Shown: positions 1-5,506, counted from the first letter of the stretch. The stretch is 5,781 nucleotides of DNA from JARRQB01 sp965368585 (GCA_965368585.1 CBDUNM010000228.1:1-5781), one strand, 5' to 3'. Translations and numbers: made by a program. Notes: generated by a model not told the origin, from the letters alone.

Positions 1-785
1 AGATACCCCTGCCAGTCGACGCTCAGCAGCGAACGACACATCACGTCGTGCAGATTTTCCTGGCGGTGCGACGCCTTCAGCAGTGCGACGTAGTCGTGAA
101 AAATCCCCTTCGACAGCAGGGTGCTGCCGAAGCGTTGAATGGGCAGATTGGCGAGTGTTAGCAGACGATTGAAGCGAATACCGTAACGATCGCCCAGCTC
201 ACGCGTGTAGTCGGATTCCAGCGCGGCTTGAGCGGGCGGCAACGACGCACCCTGCGGGTTATAAACCAGATTGAGTGCCAGCCCGGAATCCGCGTCGCCA
301 TAGCCCAGTGCGTTGAGCCGCCGCAGCGCAGCGATGCTGCGGTCGAATACGCCGCCGCCGCGTTGACGATCGACGTTTTCTTCCAGATAACAGGGCAGGG
401 AGGCTACGATCTCGACATCGTGCGACGCCAGAAACGCCGCCAGATCCGCCTGTTCGGGTTCCATCAGTACAGTGAGATTGCAGCGGTCTATGACGCGGAC
501 CCCTTGCGACCGAGCGCCGCTGACGAGTCCCTTGAATCCGGGGTTCAGTTCGGGTGCACCACCGGTGAGGTCGAGGGTCTGAAAGCGCTGCGCCGCGAGG
601 CCTTGCAGCACCAGCTCGATCGTGTCCTGATCCATTACCTCGGAACGGTTGGGACCGGCAGCCACGTGGCAATGCAGGCACTGCTGGTTGCAGCGATAGC
701 CGAGATTGACCTGCAGGGTGTCGGTGCGCCTGCGCTTGAGCGCCGGAAAGTCGGAGGGTCGTAGATGGGGAAGCGTATCTAACAT
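1..785 (-). CDS. arsS: ArsS, arsenosugar biosynthesis radical SAM protein (N-terminal 261 codons; 3' end beyond window)
   Basis: This is a radical SAM enzyme that acts on methylated arsenicals, in the step after ArsM-type methylation, by transferring a 5'-deoxyadenosyl group towards oxo-arsenosugars. The visible frame is open from the ATG at 785 to the window edge. Residues 24-40 carry the 4Fe-4S motif C32-x3-C36-x2-C39 within LQVNLGYRCNQQCLHCH, followed by GPNR (44-47). Further family blocks are LDLTGGAPELNP (71-82), VIDRCNL (98-104), ASLPCY (128-133), LNLVYNPQGASLPP and MCRSLLSVDW (249-258). The conserved C-terminal block that normally follows (DCDFNQML in relatives) lies outside the window, so the protein is truncated only by the cut. 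No in-frame TGA occurs, so nothing indicates selenocysteine in the part seen. No Shine-Dalgarno precedes the ATG; the start was chosen because homology begins directly after it. No arsM is visible. The SRAP remnant ends 61 bases upstream on the same strand. Confidence 0.9.
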   Translation of the reverse strand, partial: MLDTLPHLRPSDFPALKRRRTDTLQVNLGYRCNQQCLHCHVAAGPNRSEVMDQDTIELVLQGLAAQRFQTLDLTGGAPELNPGFKGLVSGARSQGVRVIDRCNLTVLMEPEQADLAAFLASHDVEIVASLPCYLEENVDRQRGGGVFDRSIAALRRLNALGYGDADSGLALNLVYNPQGASLPPAQAALESDYTRELGDRYGIRFNRLLTLANLPIQRFGSTLLSKGIFHDYVALLKASHRQENLHDVMCRSLLSVDWQGY

Positions 786-846
786 GGCGGTACGGGCCTG
801 TGCCGTTGGATTCGGGATTGCAGTAATGACCGTGTGTGCAGTCTAC

Positions 847-1250
847 TTATTCTTGATCTGCGGGTAGGTCTGAGAAAAAAGCGGTTTGTTTGGCAATTTC
901 GGCCGCTCGCAGCGGTTCGATGCAGGCCGGCCCTTGATGCGTGGCGTTATTGACGTAACCGCTTACCGCGTAGTGCAGCAGCGTCGGCCCGCGCGCCAGG
1001 CGTTGCGATAACTGCTCTTCTCGGGCACCGTTTCAATCTTGGCGTTGAAGGTGGCGTAGCGGGTGCGCGGCTCCCTACTCCAGCCCGGCACCAGGCCCCA
1101 GCGCATGGCGTAACCGCCGTCGGGCTTAAACGCGGCGACCTGCTGCGTCGGCGCGACGTTGAACCCAGGGGTCGTGCCCGCCGGCCACTCGCCCAGCAAA
1201 TCGATCCAGTGTTCGATCCAGTCCAACTGATTCGCGAAACGTCCGCACAT
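847..1250 (-). pseudogene. SRAP (SOS response-associated peptidase / YedK-HMCES) remnant with internal deletion and frame change
   Basis: SRAP proteins form a thiazolidine cross-link between Cys2 and abasic sites in single-stranded DNA. The N-terminal third is clear: MCGRF with the catalytic Cys2 from the ATG at 1250, FNVAPTQ (30-36), MRWGLVPGW (49-57) and YATFNAKIETV (65-75) with the DNA-contacting Asn69. After RNAWRAGRR the frame meets a stop at 963-965. In another frame a typical SRAP C-terminus follows, with YAVSGYVNN and GPACIEPL, ending at a TAA at 847-849. The two parts total about 130 residues against roughly 200-230 in the family. The missing middle is the segment that holds the active-site Glu (xxYEW block) and His (HDRMP block), so the present gene should be inactive. 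The truncated 95-codon frame 963-1250 could still be translated. It sits between sirT-like and arsS genes on the same strand. The N-terminal identification is strong and the C-terminal match is from motif memory. Confidence 0.75.
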
Positions 1251-1316
1251 GCAGGCACTCGCCAGAAACCGATCACCGCACACCCGCGGAGGCGCCGATT
1301 CCCCCGCTGGCCGGGG

Positions 1317-1322
1317 AGTATA
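1317..1322 (-). promoter_or_regulatory. Possible -10 element (TATACT) for the SRAP remnant
   Basis: Read on the minus strand, TATACT lies in the 108-base gap between the sirtuin stop and the SRAP start and matches the sigma-70 -10 consensus at five of six positions. No convincing -35 hexamer stands 16-18 bases upstream and there is no TG extension, so this is only a candidate. It would give a leader of about 60 bases before the ATG at 1250. Confidence 0.25.
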
Positions 1323-1358
1323 TCCGAAAATCGCCAGGCCGGGTTTGCGCGTCTTAGC

Positions 1359-2195
1359 TCAACCCATACCCGCCAGTGCAGCAAGCAACGGCGCACAGTT
1401 TGCCTCGACTTTGAGATCGAGCAGATCGTCCGCGCGCGTCTTCCCCAGGTTGACCGCCGCCATCGGAATGCCGCTTGCCGCCGCCTTCAGGCAGAACCGG
1501 TATCCCGAATAGACCATCAGCGACGAACCGAGGACCAACAGCGCGTCGGCCGCATACAGGCCCTGCAACGCGTCTGTCACACGAGGTGGTGGTATCGTTT
1601 CGCCGAAAAACACAACATCCGGCTTGAGCGTGCCACCGCAGGACTCGCAAACCGGTACCTGAAACGCGCTGAAATCGACATCTTCCAGGTACGCATCCCC
1701 ATCGGGCGCGATGTCCGCCGCCAGTTCGGCAAACTGGGGGTTTTCGTCTGCCAGCCTGTGCTGCAATGCCTCTCGCGACGTGAGGGCGGCACAGTCGAGA
1801 CAAACGACACGATCGAGTCGGCCGTGCAGGTCGATGACCCGGCGTGACCCCGCGATCTGGTGCAGTCGGTCGACGTTCTGCGTAATCAACTGGCCGATGG
1901 TTCCGCTTTGCTCCAGTTGCGCGACCGCCGCATGAACCGCGTTGGGTCTGGCGCGCTGGAACCAGGGCCAACCGACGAGGCTGCGCGCCCAATAGCGCCG
2001 CCGGGTGAGATCCCTGGTCAGAAAGTCGCGGAATTGAACCGGTGCCGGGCGCTTCCACGCACCGTTGCGATCACGGTAGTCGGGAATGCCCGAAGCGGTA
2101 CTCACGCCGGCCCCGGTCAGAACACACAAGCGGGGGTGTCGCTCGACGAAGCGCAGCAATGCTTGGGCGTGCGTTGAGCTTGATGGTGCCGCCAT
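1359..2195 (-). CDS. NAD-dependent protein deacylase, class II sirtuin (SIRT4-like)
   Basis: A soluble enzyme of 278 residues that removes acyl groups from lysine using NAD, giving nicotinamide and O-acyl-ADP-ribose. The Rossmann NAD motif GAGVSTASGIPDYRD is at 28-42, the NAD-binding TQNVD at 105-109, and the catalytic His is H124 in DLHGR. The zinc ligands are C132/C135 and C183/C186, with a 47-residue interval as in class II bacterial and SIRT4 proteins. LKPDVVFFGE (190-199) and LGSSLMVYSGYRF (from 222) complete the family pattern, and length is normal. The ATG at 2195 is preferred over an in-frame TTG at 2222 because a GGCGAG-like site lies just before it and the extra nine residues match nothing in the family; the Shine-Dalgarno is weak either way. 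It is divergent from the cytochrome gene and upstream of the SRAP remnant on the same strand. The substrate cannot be told from sequence. Confidence 0.92.
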   Translation of the reverse strand: MAAPSSSTHAQALLRFVERHPRLCVLTGAGVSTASGIPDYRDRNGAWKRPAPVQFRDFLTRDLTRRRYWARSLVGWPWFQRARPNAVHAAVAQLEQSGTIGQLITQNVDRLHQIAGSRRVIDLHGRLDRVVCLDCAALTSREALQHRLADENPQFAELAADIAPDGDAYLEDVDFSAFQVPVCESCGGTLKPDVVFFGETIPPPRVTDALQGLYAADALLVLGSSLMVYSGYRFCLKAAASGIPMAAVNLGKTRADDLLDLKVEANCAPLLAALAGMG

Positions 2196-2448
2196 TGTCT
2201 CGCCGTGTTTTTGCTCTAGCAATTGAAATTGGATGGGTAAACGGCGGCCAATGCAGGCTCGCGCTGTCTACCGACCGCGCGACGGGGAAATAACCCGCGC
2301 ATACAGTGCGCCACATGGTACGCCGTTTTATTACGGGCGTTTTATCGGAATCGGGTGTGGTATTCGCGGGCAGCGACCCAGTCGTTATACTGTCGACCAT
2401 CGGAAAGCCCGGGCGGGGTATCCGAGTAACAATCCGGAGGATGAGAGC
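2196..2448. other. Divergent intergenic region between sirtuin and cytochrome c genes
   Basis: A spacer of 253 bases without a supportable gene. It holds the two 5' leaders, the TATACT element described separately, and an 8-base direct repeat CGTTTTAT at 2324-2331 and 2338-2345 (14-base period), which could be a regulator half-site pair. No clear promoter for the sirtuin was found; TTTACC with a poor -10 is the best candidate. Confidence 0.5.
2386..2391 (+). promoter_or_regulatory. Candidate -10 element (TATACT) for the cytochrome c gene
   Basis: TATACT in the context GTTATACTG matches the sigma-70 -10 consensus at five of six positions and lies 57 bases before the cytochrome start. The sequence 17 bases upstream (TTCGCG) is a poor -35, so an activator may be needed or the call may be wrong. 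Confidence 0.35.
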
Positions 2449-2862
2449 ATGCGGGAAACTATGGTCGGGTTGGTGTGGGTGATGGTGACGTTGGCGGCAA
2501 CGGCGCATGTTGCCGATGCCGACGAAGCCGATCTGTACGCCAAACTGTGCGCCGACTGCCATGTGACCCAAGGGCCGCCAACGGTGGCGCCACCGATTTT
2601 TGCGGTGAAGGCGCACGTGTTGCAGACGCACCCGGAACGCGAGGCCTTTGTCGACTACCTCGTGCAGTGGGTCGAAGCACCCGATGCGAACCGCACCCTG
2701 ATGCCCGGGGCGGTGCGGCGCTTCGGTGTAATGCCCAGGCTGGGCTATGATCCCGCCGACGTCAGAATGATTGCCGAATTCCTGTTCGATACGCCGCTGC
2801 ACGAGCCGGCGTGGTTTCGCTCCCACTACCAGGCCGAGCACGGCCGTCCGCCGGAGCGCTGA
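2449..2862 (+). CDS. Small exported c-type cytochrome (class I, single haem)
   Basis: A periplasmic electron carrier of 137 residues whose redox partner is unknown. An N-terminal hydrophobic segment (about residues 5-22) is a likely Sec signal, with cleavage near AHVADA. The haem-attachment motif CADCH is at 34-38 (C34, C37, His38 as proximal ligand). The distal Met is probably M95 in GVMPRLG, matching the usual MP turn of class I cytochromes, followed by a final helix (DVRMIAEFLFD). A tail of about 20 residues (HEPAWFRSHYQAEHGR) extends past the haem domain. The start at 2449 is set by GGAGG at 2436-2440, 8 bases upstream, and by the signal peptide; an ATG at 2441 is out of frame. It appears monocistronic, divergent from the sirtuin and convergent with the DUF2202 gene. 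The covalent haem motif makes the class secure, but no specific subfamily was recognised. Confidence 0.88.
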   Translation: MRETMVGLVWVMVTLAATAHVADADEADLYAKLCADCHVTQGPPTVAPPIFAVKAHVLQTHPEREAFVDYLVQWVEAPDANRTLMPGAVRRFGVMPRLGYDPADVRMIAEFLFDTPLHEPAWFRSHYQAEHGRPPER

Positions 2863-2913
2863 GCGATGCCAACCCGCCGGTCTTATTGCACGCCGGGACT
2901 TGCGTCCTCTGAT

Positions 2914-2967
2914 CGGGGAGAAGGCTAAAACCGATTTGACCCCCTCACCCTAACCCGCTCCCCGCCG
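2914..2967. repeat. REP-like C-rich intergenic repeat
   Basis: The stretch CCCCCTCACCCTAACCCG followed by CTCCCCG resembles the CCCTCACCCTAACCC-type extragenic repeats common in proteobacterial genomes. A CGGGGAG at 2914-2920 pairs perfectly with CTCCCCG at 2958-2964 (7-bp inverted repeat), as expected for a small palindromic element. The copy is imperfect and only one is present in this window, so dispersal in the genome is inferred. Confidence 0.4.
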
Positions 2968-2981
2968 GTAGAAGGGACTGT

Positions 2982-3023
2982 CTGCTCGGTGCACACCTCG
3001 AAAGGGTATGTTGTACCGAGCAG
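2982..3023. terminator. Stem-loop between convergent genes (possible bidirectional terminator)
   Basis: CTGCTCGGT at 2982-2990 pairs perfectly with ACCGAGCAG at 3015-3023. The stem extends inward to 12 positions with one G-T pair, enclosing an 18-base loop. It lies 120 bases after the cytochrome stop and 18 bases after the DUF2202 stop (minus strand). Neither side has a T-run, so a classic intrinsic terminator is doubtful; transcript stabilisation or a conserved repeat are alternatives. Confidence 0.4.
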
Positions 3024-3041
3024 CGTTGAACCGCGAAACGC

Positions 3042-3662
3042 CTAGCGCCGTTCGGTCGGGCTGTCCACGATCGCGTTGGCTTCTTCGACCGTCAGAAGCT
3101 CCGGCTCGTAGACCAGGCCGAGACTTTCCAGTTGTTTCACGTAGGCGCGCAGGTGGTTGCGGGAACCTTTGAGCAGATTCTCATAGGTCTTCTCGTTATC
3201 GCTTTCATCCGTGTTGTCGATTGCCGCCTGAATATCCACCATGTCGGATTCTTCGATGGTGATACCGACTTCGATGGCTTCGGTCAGCGATTGCGAGCCG
3301 CGCTCGACCAATTCGTCGTACCAGGCCTGCAGGTCGGGATTGGTGAACACACCCGTGTCATCCGACGTCACGGGGTCTGCGATATTGTTTCGCGCAAGCA
3401 GTTTGCCCATGGCGTCCATGTGCGACTGTTCCGACGAAGATATGTTGCTGAACACCGCATTGCCCCAGAGCGCGAACATCTCCCGGTAAACGTCACGCGC
3501 GAGTTTCTCTTCTTCGCGCATCCACTGCGCATCCGCGATTTCCTGGGAGTCCAACGTCGTGGTCGTGGCGGAGTTTTTACCACCGCCCTTGGGCCCCTTT
3601 GCCATCAACAGCGTGGGTGTAGCCACCACGGCGATCAATAATAAGACGAGCAGTTTTTTCAT
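3042..3662 (-). CDS. Exported DUF2202 ferritin-like domain protein
   Basis: A protein of 206 residues. Residues 1-21 are a Sec signal peptide (two lysines, a Leu/Ile/Val core, cleavage near LMA|KG). A short Gly/Lys- and Thr-rich linker (22-36) leads into a DUF2202 domain of the ferritin-like superfamily, an all-helical bundle. Characteristic blocks are MREEEKLARDVY (48-59), SSEQSHMDAM (76-85, E78 and H81), VGITIEESDMVDIQ (132-145, E137/E138) and LLKGSRNHLRAY (163-174, H170). These acidic and His residues sit where a ferritin-like fold would hold a metal centre, so metal binding is plausible, but the biochemical function of the family is not established to my knowledge. The ATG at 3662 is supported by the signal peptide; its Shine-Dalgarno (a GAGAA-like run) is weak. 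It converges with the cytochrome gene and lies 187 bases downstream of the histidine-start exported protein, on the same strand. Confidence 0.88.
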   Translation of the reverse strand: MKKLLVLLLIAVVATPTLLMAKGPKGGGKNSATTTTLDSQEIADAQWMREEEKLARDVYREMFALWGNAVFSNISSSEQSHMDAMGKLLARNNIADPVTSDDTGVFTNPDLQAWYDELVERGSQSLTEAIEVGITIEESDMVDIQAAIDNTDESDNEKTYENLLKGSRNHLRAYVKQLESLGLVYEPELLTVEEANAIVDSPTERR

Positions 3663-3766
3663 TGGTTTCTATTCTCAGTCAGGTGGGTGGAAGCGATGCT
3701 TGGTCTCTCGGCCAGATGATTGCTGTTCTATTTGTAAAAATAAGACTCCAACGCGTTTCGGGTAAC

Positions 3767-3778
3767 GACAATTGTCAA
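3767..3778 (-). promoter_or_regulatory. GACAATTGTC palindrome overlapping a TTGACA hexamer, upstream of the DUF2202 gene
   Basis: A perfect 10-bp palindrome GACAATTGTC occupies 3767-3776. Read on the minus strand, it overlaps a perfect -35 consensus TTGACA (3778 to 3773). No good -10 stands 16-18 bases downstream; TAGAAC and TACAAA occur further down in an AT-rich run. The palindrome could be an operator, about 105 bases before the DUF2202 start. Confidence 0.25.
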
Positions 3779-3811
3779 TCCAAAAGGCAGCCAGCAGATC
3801 TTGGTAAAGGC

Positions 3812-3841
3812 GTTATGACGTCCGTCACGTACCGTGATAAC
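3812..3841 (-). terminator. Stem-loop just downstream of the histidine-start exported protein gene
   Basis: GTTAT at 3812-3816 pairs with ATAAC at 3837-3841, and after one mismatch GAC-type pairing continues for three more positions around a 12-base loop. It begins 8 bases after the stop codon at 3850-3852 on the minus strand. Only a weak T-rich stretch follows, so a terminator role is tentative. Confidence 0.3.
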
Positions 3842-3849
3842 CGACGTTC

Positions 3850-4266
3850 TCAACCATGCCTTTGGCCGTGTGCGTTAACCGGGCGTTCCCAAGCCGCTTG
3901 CCGCGGCTCCGGAGCCGACGCTGGCGATCGTCCCGATTCGGTTTGCGTGACGACGGCTGTGGCACCGCCGGCGGCGTCGAAGTCGATGGTCATCTGTACA
4001 TTCCCGTCGAGCATCGCGGCATAGTCGAGCAGCCCGTCGTCGATCATGTTCTCCAGCGCTCTCACAGAGTCGGTCGTGACGGTGATCTCGGTGGTACTGC
4101 CACTCATGTCGGAGAAATCCAGCTCGGCGTGCGGGGTGTCGGCGACCATCTCATCGATCATGGCGTAGACGGTGTCGTCGATAATGCCGTCAGCGGCGTG
4201 ATGGGCGAATACGGGCGCGGTTGCGAGCAACGCGCCAAGCGCCGCGACAAGGATGTTGTTCTTCAT
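3850..4266 (-). CDS. Small exported acidic protein of unknown function with histidine N-terminus
   Basis: I do not recognise the function. The protein has 138 residues. Residues 1-21 are a clear Sec signal peptide (MKNN, then an Ala/Leu core, cleavage after APVFA), so the mature protein would begin HHAADG at 22. The mature part to about residue 110 is acidic and rich in Asp/Glu and Met (for example DDTVYAMIDEMVADTPHAELD at 30-50, written here as one block), with predicted mixed helix and strand. From about 112 to the end it turns basic and Pro/Ala/Arg rich, unlike the rest. The start at 4266 is fixed by AGGAG about 8 bases upstream and by the signal peptide; an upstream in-frame ATG at 4290 would bury the signal and is rejected. 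The gene is divergent from the diguanylate cyclase and upstream of the DUF2202 gene, also exported. A periplasmic metal-handling role is only a guess from the HH terminus. Confidence 0.75.
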   Translation of the reverse strand: MKNNILVAALGALLATAPVFAHHAADGIIDDTVYAMIDEMVADTPHAELDFSDMSGSTTEITVTTDSVRALENMIDDGLLDYAAMLDGNVQMTIDFDAAGGATAVVTQTESGRSPASAPEPRQAAWERPVNAHGQRHG

Positions 4267-4337
4267 TGCGAGTTCTCCTGCTTTGTCCAATTGCCACAGG
4301 ATAATGCGGAGGCCGCCGCAAAATATTTCGCGGAGGT

Positions 4338-4360
4338 TGTTAAGTGTTACGAACTGTTAC
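4338..4360. promoter_or_regulatory. Tandem TGTTAC direct repeats (candidate regulator site)
   Basis: TGTTAC occurs at 4345-4350 and again at 4355-4360, exactly 10 bases apart, with a further TGTTA at 4338-4342. Two identical half-sites on the same helix face are typical of OmpR-family response regulators. The spacing differs from the 11-base period of the Pho box. The site lies about 80 bases upstream of the exported-protein start and about 77 bases upstream of the sigma-28-like element, so either gene could be the target. Confidence 0.35.
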
Positions 4361-4436
4361 CGCGTGAAGCGGGGAGATCTGTCGCCGAACGGCCGTCGCG
4401 CGATTCGGCGCTGCGTGTGGGGCATCGAGATTCACT

Positions 4437-4463
4437 TAAAGAGTACGAATTCAATGCCGAAAA
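4437..4463 (+). promoter_or_regulatory. Sigma-28 (FliA)-type promoter for the REC-GGDEF gene
   Basis: The -35 part TAAAGAGT (4437-4444) is separated by exactly 11 bases from the -10 part GCCGAAAA (4456-4463). The enteric FliA consensus is TAAAGTTT-N11-GCCGATAA, so 13 of 16 positions match with the TAAAG and GCCGA cores intact. Transcription would start near 4470, giving a leader of about 80 bases to the ATG at 4550. A sigma-70 alternative using TATACC at 4464-4469 has no -35. Confidence 0.6.
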
Positions 4464-4549
4464 TATACCAATGGTATCGACCCGAATCGCGCCCATGGGC
4501 CGAGCCGGCGGTCCGTGGTGACGACAGATCTTCGGCTGGAGTTATTTCA

Positions 4550-5506
4550 ATGCGAGAACGCGGCACAATATTGATCGTAGACGACGAACAGTTCGTGTTC
4601 GAGCTGTTGGAACTGTTCCTGGAAGACAGCCATGACCTGCTGTATGCGGAAAACGGTGAAAAGGGTCTGCAGATGGCGCGCTCCGCGCGCGTGGATCTGA
4701 TCCTGCTCGACATCGGGATGCCGGATATCGACGGTTACGAGTTGTGCGACATACTCAGGAACGACCCCGAGACCAAAAGTATTCCGATCATTTTCCTGAC
4801 TGCTTTCGGCTCGACGGATGACGAGGCCAAGGGTTTGGAGGCAGGGGCGGTGGATTACATCACCAAACCGGTTACGCCGCCGATCGTCAAGGCGCGGGTG
4901 CGAACCCATATGGCGTTGAAACTGCAACGGGACTACCTGGAGGTGCTGGTGCGCCAGGATGCCCTGACTTCCTTGATCAACCGGCGCGGCTTCGATGAAA
5001 TTCTGGGCAGGGAATGGCGCAGGGCGGCGCGTGCGGGCAAACCGCTATCGCTGGTCATGCTGGATGTCGACTCGTTCAAACCCTACAACGACCACTACGG
5101 GCACGTCGCCGGCGATGCCTGTCTGCAGCAGGTCAGCGCCGCGCTGGGTTCGGCGCTGCATCGCGGTACCGACTATCTGTTCCGTTACGGCGGCGAGGAG
5201 TTCGCGGCGCTGCTGGCGGAAACGCCGTTCGAGTTCATCGAAGTGATGGCCGAAAGACTGCGGGCGGCCGTGGAGGCGGCACGAATCCCGCACGCCTACT
5301 CGCCGGTGTGCGACACGGTGACTATCAGTGCCGGCGCCGCGACCGTGATCCCGCAGCATGCCGACGACCTGTCGACGCTGATCTTGGCCGCCGATCGTAT
5401 GCTCTACGAGGTCAAGAAGGGTGGGCGTAACGGTGTCAGGGTGGTGGACCTCAGCGGCGGCGACGAGACGCCGCTATTGCCGACACCCGCGGAGGCGGCC
5501 CAGTAG
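4550..5506 (+). CDS. Response regulator diguanylate cyclase (REC-GGDEF)
   Basis: A cytoplasmic protein of 318 residues that makes cyclic di-GMP from two GTP under phosphorelay control. The REC domain (about 5-120) has the acidic pair D11/D12, phospho-acceptor D54 in LLDIGMPDIDG, T84 and K106 in the TKP turn, so it looks phosphorylatable. A helical linker (about 112-135) joins it to the GGDEF domain (about 136-305): LTSLINRRGFDEIL (139-152), metal-binding D172/D174 in LDVDSFK, NDHYGHVAGD (180-189) and the active-site loop RYGGEEF (212-218). GGEEF is a competent variant. R205-x-x-D208 stands five residues before it, the I-site for product inhibition. There is no EAL domain or membrane segment, so the layout is WspR-like in having one REC. 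The ATG at 4550 has GGAG at 4538-4541, 8 bases upstream, and the upstream in-frame extension is not REC-like. No histidine kinase is adjacent, so it is an orphan regulator here. The upstream sigma-28-like promoter suggests flagellar co-regulation. Confidence 0.95.
   Translation: MRERGTILIVDDEQFVFELLELFLEDSHDLLYAENGEKGLQMARSARVDLILLDIGMPDIDGYELCDILRNDPETKSIPIIFLTAFGSTDDEAKGLEAGAVDYITKPVTPPIVKARVRTHMALKLQRDYLEVLVRQDALTSLINRRGFDEILGREWRRAARAGKPLSLVMLDVDSFKPYNDHYGHVAGDACLQQVSAALGSALHRGTDYLFRYGGEEFAALLAETPFEFIEVMAERLRAAVEAARIPHAYSPVCDTVTISAGAATVIPQHADDLSTLILAADRMLYEVKKGGRNGVRVVDLSGGDETPLLPTPAEAAQ

Larger units (their letters stand above)
4267..4549. other. Divergent intergenic region with regulatory signals
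   Basis: This 283-base spacer holds no supportable gene. It contains the leader and AGGAG site of the minus-strand exported protein (4267-4285), tandem TGTTAC repeats (4338-4360), the sigma-28-like promoter (4437-4463) and the leader of the REC-GGDEF gene with GGAG at 4538-4541. The rest is of typical composition with nothing further seen. Confidence 0.6.

Noticed and set aside
228..764. Long plus-strand open frame of 178 codons
   Set aside because: It is antisense to arsS, whose minus-strand reading carries all the family motifs; the plus-strand product resembles nothing.
1261..1330. GC-rich inverted repeats in the sirtuin-SRAP gap as a terminator
   Set aside because: Stems are only 4-5 bp and no T-run follows on the minus strand.
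1354..2058. Other open frames opposite or within the sirtuin
   Set aside because: They are Arg/Pro/Gly-rich out-of-frame readings of GC-rich coding DNA, with no recognisable domain.
2196..2222. Upstream TTG start for the sirtuin
   Set aside because: The nine extra residues match no sirtuin feature and lack a Shine-Dalgarno; the ATG at 2195 is the better choice.
2233..2448. Upstream extension of the cytochrome gene frame
   Set aside because: It would bury the signal peptide inside the protein; GGAGG at 2436-2440 and the hydrophobic N-terminus fix the start at 2449.
3132..3641. Plus-strand open frame of 169 codons antisense to the DUF2202 gene
   Set aside because: The minus strand encodes a signal peptide and conserved DUF2202 blocks over the same bases; the plus reading is a shadow.
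4338..4360. Pho box reading of the TGTTAC repeats
   Set aside because: PhoB half-sites repeat every 11 bases with a TGTCA core; here the period is 10 and the core is TGTTA.
4253..4549. Upstream extension of the REC-GGDEF frame by about 99 codons
   Set aside because: It overlaps the divergent exported-protein gene, shows no domain-like sequence, and spans the sigma-28-like promoter; GGAG before 4550 marks the real start.
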